A program made the position numbers and the translations under genes. DNA of 64,000 nucleotides from positions 20,091,466 through 20,155,465 of the forward strand of contig OX393577.1 of the NCBI GenBank assembly GCA_947652605.1. The letters are read 5' to 3'. The notes beneath the pieces were generated by a model, which did not search any database, was not told the origin of the DNA, and saw only the letters and a list, made by a program, of their open reading frames with translations. The first letter of the stretch is position 1; every line of letters starts with the position of its first letter. This document shows, one piece after another, positions 1-10,647 of this stretch. The DNA is from Elmis aenea. Its lineage: Eukaryota > Arthropoda > Insecta > Coleoptera > Elmidae.

Positions 1-129
1 CATTTTTTTTAACGAATTTTACCATTCTTACTTTTAAATTAAGATTTTTTTAAATTATTTATGCATTTTTTTGTTGTTTGTTGTTTGTTGTATTTAAGAA
101 AAATGAGTTATCGATGTTTAAAGTTGTAC

Positions 130-158
130 AAGTTTGAACAAGCGTAAAAAACGCCCTG
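130..158. mobile_element. Right terminus of a TACAGGG-type TIR element
   Basis: The sequence ends in cgccctgta followed by ta, the mirror image of the TACAGGG starts seen at many places in the window. The matching left end is not visible and probably lies before the window. The AT-rich 1-129 and 160-398 hold nothing else I can identify. Confidence 0.45.
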
Positions 159-399
159 TATAATATTTTTAAAATATACGTTGTGCAAAGTGTTAGTTAG
201 CTTATTGACAACATAAACTTAAAAAAAAAATGACTTGCCATTTCAAAGTTCTTAAATGTTGAAAATTTTTGAAAGTGCTGTATAGCTCAAAATTTTCATA
301 AAAATGTGATTTTAACGAAAACGGTTGACTTTAGCCCCATACAACCCTTTACATTTTTTGAAGTAAATTTAAAGAGGAATCCAAAAATATGAAAATATA

Positions 400-583
400 T
401 AGGGTGTTCTATTTAAAATTATAAAGTTTAGGTGCGTTTCCGGTTGAACCGGAAGTCGTATCGCAACGTCAATATTTTTATCGAATCCGGAATATACGAT
501 AACGGTCAGATACCAAATTTCATTAAAATATTTTGAATAGTGTTCTAGGTATTTGTTTGTTTCCATACTTTTGCGCATCCCTG
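400..583. mobile_element. Short TIR-bounded element remnant
   Basis: It starts with tatagggtgttct and ends with gcgcatccctgta, so it looks like a roughly 185-bp element with degenerate TACAGGG/CCCTGTA termini. The inner sequences do not pair beyond the ends. There is no convincing coding remnant; the minus-strand 69-codon ORF here has no recognisable motif. It abuts the foldback element beginning at about 588. Confidence 0.4.
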
Positions 584-587
584 TATA

Positions 588-1230
588 GGTAGAAGGTAGA
601 AGTACAGATTACAAAGAAATAATTCATAGGGGTGGTAGTGGCATATGGCTCGATTGAGAATGCGGCAGAAGAGGATAACAGTAGTGCTATACTACGGTTC
701 CTGCGACAGTTCGATGGCATATTCATCCGGAGCTTACTATGATCGATGTTTGAAGGTCGCGAAGAAGTCTTTTAAGGTCGTCGACAATGACCGGAGGGTG
801 TTGCCGAAGAAGTCTTTCAAGGTCGTCGATAATGACCAGAGGGTGGTTGCTGAAGGAGTCTTTGAAATGTTTGAAAGACTTCTTCGGCAACCCCAAAAAC
901 CACACCCTCAAACATTTCAAAGGCTCCTTCAGCAACCACCCTCTGGTCATTGTCGACGACCTTGAAAGACTTCTTCGGCAACCCCAAAAACCACACCCTC
1001 AAACATTTCAAAGACTTCTTCAGCAACCACTCTCTGGTCATTGTCGACCTTAAAAGACTTCTTCGCGACCTTCAAAAATCGATCATAGTAAGTTCCGGAT
1101 GGACATGCCATCGAACTGTCGCAGGAACCGTAGTATACCACTACTCTTATCCTCTTCTGCCGCATTCTCATTAGAGCCATATGCCACTACCGCCCCTATC
1201 AATTCTTTCTTTGTAATCTGTACCTCTACC
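588..1230. mobile_element. Foldback element with internal sub-repeats
   Basis: The two ends are long inverted copies of one another: tacagattacaaagaa near 609 is mirrored by ttctttgtaatctgta near 1206, and ggtagtggcatatggctc by its complement near 1175. The middle is made of alternating direct and inverted units around the phrases agacttcttcggcaacccc and accaccctctggtcattgtc. The region is less AT-rich than its surroundings. Several overlapping short ORFs arise on both strands only because the unit is inverted on itself, so none is called as a gene. No transposase is present. Confidence 0.8.
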
Positions 1231-1344
1231 ATCAATACTCAAAACCCAAAACTCAAAACCCGAAACTCGCATTCTGTTTGGGCCTTAGGTATCTGTTTAT
1301 ACTGTTTAGGCGCATGTGCATGGGTAGTAAATTGTATATAAAAT

Positions 1345-1472
1345 ATGTCTCCGTGTCACACACAGTTTCAAACGTTTGGAATTCTATATTGAAATCTGTA
1401 CAAGAAAAACAATACAAGATATTCTGTATTGTTTTCTGTACAGAAAACTATACCGTGTCACACGGGCTTAAC
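1345..1472. repeat. Small hairpin flanked by gtgtcacac repeats
   Basis: The phrase ccgtgtcacac occurs at both edges (about 1350 and 1453). Between them, gtacaagaaaaacaatacaa pairs imperfectly with ttgttttctgtac. This fits a MITE remnant, but ends and target duplication are unclear. Confidence 0.35.
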
Positions 1473-1474
1473 AA

Positions 1475-2195
1475 ATGAAAAAGTGTTTTATTATTGATTT
1501 CTCAGAAAATTTTATTCTTGATAAAAGTTGCATGGCATAAAACTAATTTTTAGATGAAAAAACGTTTAATTAAATGTCATAGGACACTAGATTTTAGCGA
1601 TTATTGAAATATTCACAAGAGTAAAGTGCCCTTATTTTAAGAGATATCAAAACAATTTATGGGAAAAATTTATAGAATCTAAAAATTGAGCTAGGTTCAA
1701 ATTTTGACGGTCAAATTTTTATTTTTTATGAAATTTTAACATTTAAAAAATCAACAAGCCACTAAAATCTAGTGTCATATGACTGTATTGAACTTTTTTC
1801 ATCTCAAAATTAGTTTTAGACCATGCACCAACTTTTATCAAGAATAAAATGTTCTGAGAAATCGATAATAAAAAACGTTTTCATTTGTTGCAGACTTTTT
1901 GAATGTCAAAACTTTTTAAAAATAAAAATTGGAATTTGGCCATCAAAATTTAAATCTAGCCTTATTTTCGATTCTAAATAACTTTTTCTTATACAATTGT
2001 TTTTTATCTCTTAAAACAAGGGCACTTTACCTTTGCGAATATTTCAAAAATCGCTAAAATCTGGTGTCCTATGACTTTTTATTAAACTTTTTTTAATCTT
2101 AAAATTAGTTTTAGACCATGCATCAACTTTTATCATGAATAAAATTTTCTGAGATATCAATAATAAAAAACTTTTCCATTTGTTGCAGATTTTTT
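1475..2195. repeat. AT-rich composite of direct and inverted repeats
   Basis: A block containing gatttctcagaaaattttattcttgataaaagttg occurs at about 1495, inverted relative to the copies at about 1830 and 2120, where the order is caacttttatca then aataaaa then ctgaga. The phrase tgtcataggacactagatttta at about 1577 reappears inverted near 1755 and 2060, and the phrase agggcactttac near 2022 is the mirror of gtaaagtgccc near 1624. I read this as a foldback element with one arm partly duplicated. No ORF of note. Confidence 0.65.
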
Positions 2196-2249
2196 GAATG
2201 ACGCTGTAGATGTCAATTAGTTACAGCAATCGCCGTTTTTTTGCAGACT

Positions 2250-3125
2250 AGTTTCATTTCTTGTGGTTCATCCAGTCATCTGTTGTGATGCCTTAACTTT
2301 CTATTGCTCCTTCCACCTCTTTTACCATGTTGTTCTTGGTATTTCTTTCTTTCTAGGATATGGTGTATGCCACTTTAATATGTTACTGGACCAACGTGTT
2401 TCATTTCCTTGGACATGTCCCTACCATTTTAATCTTCTGGCTTCAATAGTCTCTATTGTATCTATCAATATCAATTCCATTTTTTTTTTTAATTTCAGTA
2501 TTTTTTACCTTATCATTATTCATAGTGAGTCGACATCTTCTCCAATAGTTTATTTCCATCGCCTAAGATGCAGGCGTCCTTTTTATTAATTATTCATAGC
2601 TCGGATCCATAAATAGCAATACTTTCTACAATACTTTTATACATTCATATTTTTGTTTTTCTGGTTTTGTTCTTATTCCAGAGTATAGCATGCAGCTGCC
2701 GTATGGCCGCGTTACCTTGTGTAATTCTGCTACATTTACTTCTTGCTCTTTGCGGGCATCATCTGATAGTTTCACAACACCTGTTTTTTTTTTTAAATTT
2801 CTGTATCCATCAGCTGTTAATTTTGTCCCGTTTCTCCAGATATTCAGTTTGAGATGTAATAACTGTCAGCCCCCACTTATTATATTCTTTTTTAAGCTTA
2901 TGTAGCATATTGTACATTTATATCATCTTCCGCCAAAAGAACTTGGTCATCAGCAAAATGCAAGGCATATATCTTACCTTCTCCGATGGATGAATCCATG
3001 GGTTTGCACTTTTTCTTCCAATTTTCTAGGACTTCTTCTAAATAGATTTTTAACAATGTAGGTGCGATACGGCAGCCCTGCCTCAATCCCTTCGTGATAC
3101 TTTTCGTCCTGTTTTTACTGCACTA
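2250..3125 (-). pseudogene. Decayed RTE-like LINE (RT core and C-terminal region)
   Basis: On the minus strand, 2898-3086 translates to a reverse-transcriptase fragment with the motifs RQGCRIAPTL and ALHFADDQVLLAEDD, i.e. the PQG-like and FADD catalytic blocks typical of non-LTR retrotransposons. Further downstream on the same strand, 2263-2590 matches the fragment at 48890-49075, which carries the C-terminal motif of the type GHVQRMD. Frames are interrupted by stops and shifts, so this is dead. It is one of at least six fragments of related LINEs here, most of them on the minus strand. Confidence 0.7.
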
Positions 3126-3835
3126 ACTAGATCTATGTACTGTAAAAGATCAACATTCAATTGTTTATATGTTATTATATCAATTCTCGGATCTTGTATT
3201 CGCATCTGTAAAATGCAACATGATAATCATGTTGCAGCAAAAATTCTAAAAATATTTACATTCACAGATTATAATTAATTAATGCTTTGCTTGTGTTTCG
3301 ACAATCCAATAAAACCAAATGCATAAGGAGTATTTTGTCTTCCAAAATAATACTATGATGACAAATTTATAAGCTTCGCATACGAACTTTGGTGAATAAA
3401 TAGCTTAGTTCTACCAGAAAATTAGCTACAATAATTTAACGACTCTTGTCTGCAAATGTTTCGCTTAATCCTTCGCTAATTTGTTAGGCGCAGTTGGTGT
3501 GTGTAAAGTAAAATATCGTTTTAATGTCAGCGTTAAGCTTCAAAAACAATGTGCGAATTCGCTTGTTTAGAATATTTCCGGGAGAAAAATCTCGCAAGTT
3601 GTATAATGTATGAACCCTCAGAGAATGAGGCGCCTGTCTGATCGAATTTGCAGACACAACACGTACGCTAAGACCGAAGTGACTCACATTTATTTATTAG
3701 AGATGGATTTAGATGAAACTTGAAACTGTAAATGTACGGGGCATGATGACAAAATTGCACTTTGTTTGTCTATATGCATACAACCCCGGGTTTTATTTAT
3801 TTTACTAAACGCGTAGAAAAATACTATGCATTAAC
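3126..3835. other. Unannotated AT-rich interval
   Basis: I see no gene, RNA or clear repeat structure here. A minus-strand ORF at 3484-3687 has no recognisable domain. Confidence 0.5.
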
Positions 3836-5050
3836 AGGGTCCCGTGGGCCCGGACCGTAGGGCTCCGACATGTCACATGACTGTGTTTATAATGCATGGT
3901 TTTGATTCTCGTAACGTAATAATACAAGAATTATAAAGGATAATAAAATATTGAGTTTTGTGTGGCTTGTGTTTGTATGAGATGGCAAATTATTTAAAAA
4001 AAAAAACTGACTGTTCTCTTCATGGTCTATCGCAAACTCGCTGGAGTTGTAGAATAGATGCGGTTTGACCGGTTGCTCAGAAGCTTCCAAGTATTTTAAA
4101 AGGTTTAGAGGATACAATTTCGATTGGGAAATTATCAAATGAAGGTGTTTCTGAAGCTTCGGCGCTAAAAATGTTTTTCAAGTTTCAAAGCAATAATTTT
4201 TGCAACAATTTGGTTTAAAATTCTAGTTTCCATTGACGAACAAATTATTGCAATCTAGAACCAGATCGATTGATATTGCAACAGCAAATATTGAGTCTCT
4301 TCTGAAAGAACTTGAACGTTTTAAAAATAATTGGCAAGAACTTCTCTATAAAGCTACACTTGTTGCAATTGAATTGGGTATAACCGCAAATGTTGAAAAC
4401 GGTCTAAAGTGAAGAGAATTTAGCTAGCAGATAAAGAAGTTATACTGGATACAATTATTTCCCAACTTCATATGCGTTTTTCATCTTTAAAAAACATTCA
4501 GAATTTATTTTCATCAATATTAAATTTTCAAACAATGAATCCTAAAGGCATTTCTGACTCGTGCAATAATTTAATTAATTAATATTCGAAAGACAAAATA
4601 AACTCTTAAAGACGAAATCAATCACATAAAAAAGATTTATAACGCCACTTTTAAAAATGTTATACCAGGACAAGATTTATTTAATACTATTTATAAATTT
4701 CAACTTCACGGTATTTTCCCCGAAATATGTATCTACTTCAATCAGAATTTTTTGCAATTACCAGTAACAGTTGCCGAAAGAGAAAGGGCGTTTAGTAAAC
4801 TTTTTGCAATAAAGAGCTTCAGTAGATCATCAATGATCCAGGAGAGATTAAACGGCCTAGCTTTATAATCTATAGAAAATGACCTGGCAAGGATAATTGA
4901 TAATGACGAGGTCATTAAAGATTTCGGTAACCATAAAATGAGGAAGTTGATGAGGCAATAAAAATTTAATAATCCCCTTTTTATGTGGTATTTTGTGTGG
5001 TATGTGATGTATCGAATTTGAATTTTATTTTACACTTTTATAAAAATAAA
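3836..5050 (+). pseudogene. hAT transposase pseudogene (ZMYM1-like type)
   Basis: From about 4026 the plus strand reads LSQTRWSCRIDAV, a hallmark stretch of hAT-family transposases related to ZMYM1-type zinc-finger proteins. Further on are LLKELERFKNNWQELLYKA and, near 4750-4870, LPVTVAERERAFSKL followed by RLNGLAL and SIENDLA, the C-terminal dimerisation region of hAT transposases. Several in-frame stops and frameshifts break it. The likely left end is cagggtcccgtgggcccgg at 3836, a hAT-style CAGGG terminus. The right terminus was probably lost to the LINE fragment that starts near 5060. The same family is represented again, split in two, at 20144-21535. Confidence 0.8.
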
Positions 5051-5059
5051 TGTTTAATG

Positions 5060-5775
5060 TTTTATTTGACTTTTTTATTAAACATCCCAGTCCATCCCTG
5101 TCTATTAATAGCTAACTGTGGTACATCTCTCCAGCTGACTCCTTTTTCTTCAAGTCTGTCTCCCTTCATTTTCCCATTCTCTTGGTCTTCCTCTCCTTGT
5201 TTTTCCTTTAAACTTCGTTTTCCATCCCATTTTCGCGTACCTGCTTTCTGGCATGCGTTGTAGAAGTCCCAGCCATCTTAAGTGGTCTTTCTCCAGTTTT
5301 TTTTTTTCACTACCAGCTGTTTTTCTGATTTTATTAATTGGTCTACATCCTTCTATTCGTCTCAAAACTCTCATCTCCTGCGTCGATATCCTTTGTTTTT
5401 GCCTTTGTTAGCGCCCAACTTTTTGAACTATAAGTAAGAATTGGTACGTACACTACATTAAAGTTTAAGTTTTTTTTTTAGATCTCCTTTTTCTCTATCA
5501 ATCATTTATTAGTGGCGTGGTAAAATTTCGTCGCTGCAGCTATTCTGTTATTCAGCTTTTCTTCCAGTTAACCGTTCTCTGCAATAATCGTTCCTAAATA
5601 TTCAAAATTTGATACCTGCTCTATCTTTTTTTGGTGTAGCCTAATTGAAAACGTTAGATGATTCTTTATTATGGCTATAGTATTTTTCCTTTTTATATTG
5701 ATTGCATTAACCAACAACTTAAAAAGTGCTCTAATTAACTTACATAATTTTTTTTTAACTAAAAGCATTTAGGTA
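5060..5775 (-). pseudogene. RTE-like LINE 3' fragment, minus strand
   Basis: Minus-strand reading gives KKIEQVSNFEYLGTIIAENG (5568-5640 region), then VLRRIEGCRPINKI and the basic tail with RRGRPREWENE (5150-5374). These are the post-RT and C-terminal motifs of RTE-like non-LTR elements. It is the same family as 46390-47095, 17230-17520 and 32789-33064. Stops and frame breaks make it non-functional. It lies directly before the foldback element beginning at 5784. Confidence 0.75.
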
Positions 5776-5794
5776 ACAATCTACAGGGTGTCCT

Positions 5795-6085
5795 AGATTA
5801 CATTTCCAGCATGGCGATCTCGCTTATTATAAGAGATAGAGGTTTGTTTATATAAGATAAATTATTCCTTCGTATGAGTGGAGCCACAATCAGATTACAT
5901 TTCCAGCATGGGGATATCGCTTATTATAAGAGATAGAGGTTTGTTTATATAAGATAAATTATTCCTTCGTATGAGTGGAGCCACAATCAGATTACATTTC
6001 CAGCATGGGGATATCGCTTATTATAAGAGATACAGGTTTGTTTAAATTAGATGAATTATTCCTTAGTATGAGAGGAGCCACAATA
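5795..6085. repeat. 97-bp subterminal tandem triplication
   Basis: The phrase agattacatttccagcatgg starts at 5795, 5892 and 5989, a constant 97-bp spacing. Copies 1 and 2 are almost identical; copy 3 differs more (gatacagg for gatagagg, aaattagatgaa for atataagataaa) and resembles the single unit in 37733-39231. So copies 1 and 2 probably arose by recent duplication within this element. Confidence 0.95.
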
Positions 6086-7047
6086 AGTTTTTAAAAATAC
6101 AAAATTCCTCGTGCTTTAAATGTTATGGCAAAAAATATGAAAACGTCCAATTTCTTTTTTCTCTCATAACTTTTTTGTCTTAATCCTTAGAACAATTTTA
6201 TTTTTACTTTCTTGAGGTACTTTTTAATGGAGAATGTAACTGCTATTTTGGATTTTTTAACACCTACCATTTTCGAGATACTACCCCTAATTTCATTTTT
6301 TCTTATAGGCCGCGAAGTTGGCGATGAAATAGTTAAATGTGCTTTTTTTTATTTTAAATGAGATATTACTTGCTATATCTATTTTTACAAATAAGTCACA
6401 AAATGAAGAAAAATCGTATTTTACCCACTACTTATCAGGCTATCTATAAAAATAAAAACAAAAAACAACTAATTAAATGTCAAATGATTTGTCTGCGGTA
6501 TCATTTATTAGAATTTCATATTATTGTTGTGTAATTCGATCATCTTTGTAGTAATTGTTACAATGATGACGAAAAATTTGACATGTTGAGATGCTACATT
6601 CTTTACCATAAAAACTGTGTAGAAGCTGAGCTACATCCTGAGAAAAGGCAACGAAGGGTGCGTAATTAGAGAAATTTGGAAATAAATTTAAAAGAATATG
6701 TTTTTTTCGCGGCCCATAAGAAAAAATGAAATTAGCGGTAATATCTCGAAAATGGTAGGTGTTAAAAAATCTTAAATAACACTTACATTCTCCATTAAAA
6801 AGTACCTCAAGAAAGTACAAATAAAATTGTTCTAAGGATTTAAGGCTGTATTACATTACACAATTTCTTGTACAATTTCTTGTTCAAGAAATGTTATACT
6901 AGATTGTACAGCTGTTGCCAAGTTACAATGTCGCAAATTGACATACGCGAAGTGTCAGTTTACGACATGACGTGTTGTAACTTGGCAACAGCTGTACAAT
7001 CTAGTATAAAATTTCTTGAACAAGAAATTATTGTACAAGAAATTGTA

Positions 7048-7603
7048 CAGGGTGACTTGTGGGAAACGGACGTTTTTTGAATGAACAGAACTCGGTTGAT
7101 TTTCAAGTTTTTTTTTTGTTTTTTTTTGCAAAATGAAGAATAACATCTGCCATTTGCTATAATAAAGTCACGTATCCTCTTGAACGAAAAGCATACTGCA
7201 AACGCATCCATGGAAGTTGTTAGAAACACGTTCCATGGCCGCGTCATTTCGCGTTTCGGTGACTTGCCGTGGCCCCCAAGATCACCAGACTTATCTTCCT
7301 GCGACTTTTTCTTTTGGGGGCACTTAAAAGAACGTGTTTTTGCCCCTCAAACCGCGTATACTAAGGAAGATGCCATTACAGAAGAGACGCATTTAATTGA
7401 CGCACAGCTGCTAGACCGAGTCATGAATGACTTGATTGAAAACAAACAAAAAAAAAACAATATTTCGTTCAAGAGGATACTTGACTTTGTTATATTAAAT
7501 GGCAAATGTTATTCTTCACTTTGCAAAAAAAAACAAAAAAAAACTTGAAAATCAACCGAGTTCTGTTCATTCAAAAAACGTCCGTTTCCCACAAGTCACC
7601 CTG
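7048..7603 (+). mobile_element. Non-autonomous Tc1/mariner-type element with transposase remnant
   Basis: It has termini cagggtgacttgtgggaaac and gtttcccacaagtcaccctg in perfect inversion, with TA on each side (7046-7047, 7604-7605). The inverted repeats extend over more than 70 bp through gaactcggttgatttt. The plus strand at 7180-7460 still encodes the C-terminal part of a mariner-like transposase. The element sits exactly within the right terminus of the surrounding Harbinger-type MITE, so it is the youngest of three nested insertions. Confidence 0.9.
7180..7548 (+). pseudogene. Tc1/mariner transposase C-terminal fragment
   Basis: The translation contains FHGRVISRFGDLPWPPRSPD followed by a CDFFFWGHLKERVF block. 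This is the signature of the third catalytic region of mariner-like (DD-x-D/E) transposases: W-PPRSPDL, then the aspartate-containing DFF-WG-LK. The catalytic aspartates upstream and the DNA-binding half are missing, so it cannot be active. An open frame starts at 7180, but this is an internal-deletion derivative, not a gene. It is the only coding evidence connecting the TACAGGGTG termini with a transposase family. Confidence 0.85.
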
Positions 7604-7826
7604 TATAATGTAATGCAGACATAAGACAAAAAAGTTATGAGAGAAAAGCGAAATTGGACATTTCATATTTTTTGCATAACATTTAAAGCACGAGGAATAG
7701 TGTACTTTTAAAAACTGATTGTGGCTCCTCTTATACTAAGGAATAATTCATCTAATTTAAACAAACCTGTATCTCTTATAATAAGCGATATCCCCATGCT
7801 GGAAATGTAATCTGGGACACCCTGTA

Positions 7827-8892
7827 TATCACACAAATATGTAGGAGTAGTTTTTATTACGTATATGGTAAATGTGTTAGTTTTTCTTCGTTGTTCAGAG
7901 ATGATTTGATAGTTTACAATCGACTTATTTATATAACGTATCATTTTTATCGTTTACTACTTGATTTATCTTCAATATTTGTACATCATTATCAACCAAG
8001 AATATAATAATAATGCGTTAACCCTAAAATTCCTCTTAAAACACCACAAATATCGTTGATAATGAGTTTTAACTTTATCCATTAAGTGAAAATATCAAAC
8101 TTTATCACATAATAAATATGTAAGGCCATAAATCATCAGTCATCGCGTATGAAAGCATTTCTAAATAGCTGAAAGGCAAAAAGGCAAATGCGCACACGAA
8201 CAACGAGAGGTCAGCAAAGTCGGTAATGCGGCACACGTGTAAGTTCCGGTAAGAGGTCAAAGTTCCGGGTGATTGATGGCAAGCCGGAGTGATAAGAAAC
8301 CACATAACGAATTGCTGGATGACCGGACACATTCCTAAACGAATTCAGGGATCATTTGAATTCCAATCCGGCCAGTCCACGGTCGAGCTAATGAAAAGGA
8401 CAATCGTTTTGTGGCAACAAAAAGTCTGCACATGCTAACAAGACGCTGTTGCAATGTAGTTGTTCGTCCACTTGCAGAACTATTCGTATTTGCAAACAAT
8501 TAATTGTTTTATGTTGAGAAAATCCTAAATAAACTTTCTAAGATTCTGTGAAAACAAACTAAACAAACACACTGAAACTATTGCAAAGTGAGGACAAATA
8601 AAATTCAAATATAAAGTTAAGTCTACTGGGTGTACCACTTCAATCAGGTCACAAATATGATTTCGTTTAAAATGTTTAAGAAATAAAGATTTGGTTAAAT
8701 TAACAAAAAATTACATGTATTAAATATATTGCATCTGTAGGACATATTAAATTTGTTAAGTTCAATTTACCTCGACGCCGAATGGTACAAGAGAACCCGA
8801 TTATGAAGAAGAGTACCATGCAGGGTTAAAAAAAATGCTATCCATTCATGTAAAATCCAATATGATTTCCATTAAAAATCTTTATAACTATA
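7827..8892. other. Unannotated interval with non-repeat segment 8130-8500
   Basis: I find no coding exon. The part 8130-8500 is less AT-rich and has no internal repeats or resemblance to other parts of the window, unlike most of the left half; it may be host sequence. The minus-strand 75-codon ORF at 8105-8332 has no recognisable domain. Confidence 0.4.
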
Positions 8893-8960
8893 CAGGGTGG
8901 TCCAAATTCCCTGGGATTACAGGGGTATCTAGCTTAATATTCAAGATAGAGAAAAAAGTA
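8893..8960 (+). mobile_element. Solitary TACAGGGTGG terminus
   Basis: The phrase tacagggtggtccaaattcc is a typical left end with TA at 8891-8892, but no inverted partner occurs downstream before the next element. It is probably a truncated element. The following 8960-9848 is AT-rich and featureless. Confidence 0.5.
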
Positions 8961-9850
8961 ATTTTTTGTTATATTTATAATGTGTCATATCCCTGTTATT
9001 GTTGTAAATAGCGAAAAAATAAACGAAAATTACAAGTAGGTACATGGGAATCTCAGAAACCTTTAGAAATAAAAGGTTAAATTTAAAAGAAGTGCGTATT
9101 TATGTGCCTACTCAAAATCTAAACTGAAAAGTGTACCATGCCCAAATCCTAAAATATCCTGAAAAACCTTGGACCTAATATTATTGTTTTTTTCATAATT
9201 TTCTTATTATCAACATTCGAAATCTGAAATTTGGTATTGCACTGTAACGCAAAAGTCTTAATTACCTAGGATTTTATAAAATTAACCCAGCCTGCTAAGT
9301 TTAAAAAAAAAAGTTTTATTTGCAGTGTAAACTAAACACCGTATGACCCTTTTCATAATTGTGTACAGAATTCTGGAGATAAGAATAATGCGTCTTTAAA
9401 TTTTAGTACAGATAAAATTCTCTGTAGTTAACGTGATTTGACTTATAATATTTTTTGTGGAACCGTAAAAAAGATTTGCAATACTATTCATTGCATACAT
9501 ATATTTTTTGTAGAACATGCTTTAAAATTGTATAACTTATTTAATAGCATAATTTTACAACCACTTTATAACATATAAGTTATTAGACTTACCACATGTA
9601 TTAATACTTAACTTACAACTCACACTTAAGAATTTAAAAATAAATTTAATCATGAATGGCGAATAATTAATTTTACGTCGTTCATTATATCAACATGACG
9701 AATTAATGAGATCTATAATTAACACAGTGATGTAGCATGGCAACTCTTTTACATCTGCTTACGCTCAAATAATTCAAAAATTTTCTAAATAACCGATAAC
9801 AAGTGATCAGTACTTGGACTAGTGATTTCGTTTTCCTTGATGGTACTGTA

Positions 9851-10487
9851 CAGGGTGGCCTATTTTCGATGCCCGTACACCCTGTACGGTTATTATCAGA
9901 GATAGAAAAAAACTAAGTACGTAGTCCCGATCTCTTTTTTTGAGAGAAATTCATTGCCGTAAACAGATTTTTGATATCTTTTTTAATTTTCGAAATACAG
10001 CCCAAAAACCGATTTTTGGCAATTTTCAAAAATGTTAAATATCTCACTTAAACAAAAAGATAGAAAAAACTTTCCCAACATTTTTTGCATGGTTTTTAGT
10101 CCTTAATAAGATGGCGATGTTCAATTTTTTTTTTACTCATACAAATATTGATATATTACACCTCTTTCTTATTTTAAATGGCAACCATAGTTGGCTTTAA
10201 CATGAATCGAAAGCTTGTTTTTTGCGCTTTTCAAAAATATGTAATTTGCTTATGGTTGCCATTTAAAATAAGAAAGTTAGGTGTAATATATCGGTATTGA
10301 TATGAGTAAAAAACAATTGAACGTCTTATTAAGGACAAAAAACCATGCCAAAAATGTCATTAATGTTTTTCTGTATCTTTTCGTTTAAGCGAGATATTTA
10401 ATATTTTTGAAAATTGACAAAAATCGGTTTTTGGCTATATTTCGAAAATTAAAAAAGATATCAAAAATCTGTTTACGGCAAAAATTA
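9851..10487. mobile_element. Foldback TACAGGGTGG element, right end truncated
   Basis: The left terminus is tacagggtggcctattttcg, followed by a small internal hairpin ending caccctgtac. The left arm (for example taaatggcaaccata at about 10180) is mirrored by tatggttgccattta near 10252, and atttttgatatcttttttaa near 9970 by its complement near 10460. The right arm stops around 10487, so about 100 bp including the right terminus are missing. No coding remnant. Confidence 0.85.
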
Positions 10488-10647
10488 CTAGAAGAACTAG
10501 CTTTCGAACAGATAAAGATGATTTCTAAGATTTTGGGCGGAAATGAAGAATTTAATCATAAAAATTCGGTTGCTTAAAGCTCCAACGGAGCCGTCAAACA
10601 TCGGCTCTCTATATAAAAATAATGATGCTGGTTAGTTACCGAAGTTA

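Larger units (their letters stand above)
6844..7620. mobile_element. PIF/Harbinger-type (Tourist-like) MITE, interrupted
   Basis: The left terminus ggctgtattacattacac is mirrored by taatgtaatgcagac at the right. The inner arms ttgtacagctgttgccaagt and its complement meet around 6930-6985. Compared with the uninterrupted relatives, which read ggattaagac here, the target trinucleotide TAA is present on both sides, and TAA/TTA duplications are characteristic of PIF/Harbinger. The right terminus is separated from its arm by the mariner-type insertion at 7048-7603. No transposase is encoded. Confidence 0.75.
5784..7824. mobile_element. Foldback TACAGGGTG element A1 with two nested insertions
   Basis: The element starts cagggtgtcc after TA (5782-5783) and ends acaccctg before TA (7825-7826). 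Its outer 300 bp on each side are inverted copies: agattacatttccagcatgg near 5795 is mirrored by ccatgctggaaatgtaatct near 7795. The left arm carries a 97-bp tandem triplication. The right arm is interrupted by a Harbinger-type MITE (6844-7620), itself interrupted by a mariner-derived element (7048-7603). Element 37733-39231 is a close relative without the inner insertions and serves as an empty-site reference. Confidence 0.9.

Noticed and set aside
645..1174. Six overlapping ORFs of 74-106 codons on both strands
   Set aside because: They arise because the block is made of inverted and direct copies of one unit; the same peptide phrases appear on both strands. No start context, domain or splice signal.
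5795..6085. Regularly spaced repeats resembling a CRISPR array
   Set aside because: The 97-bp units are contiguous tandem copies without spacers, inside a eukaryotic transposon.
7180..7548. An intact transposase gene
   Set aside because: The frame covers only the C-terminal part; the first catalytic aspartates and DNA-binding domain are missing.
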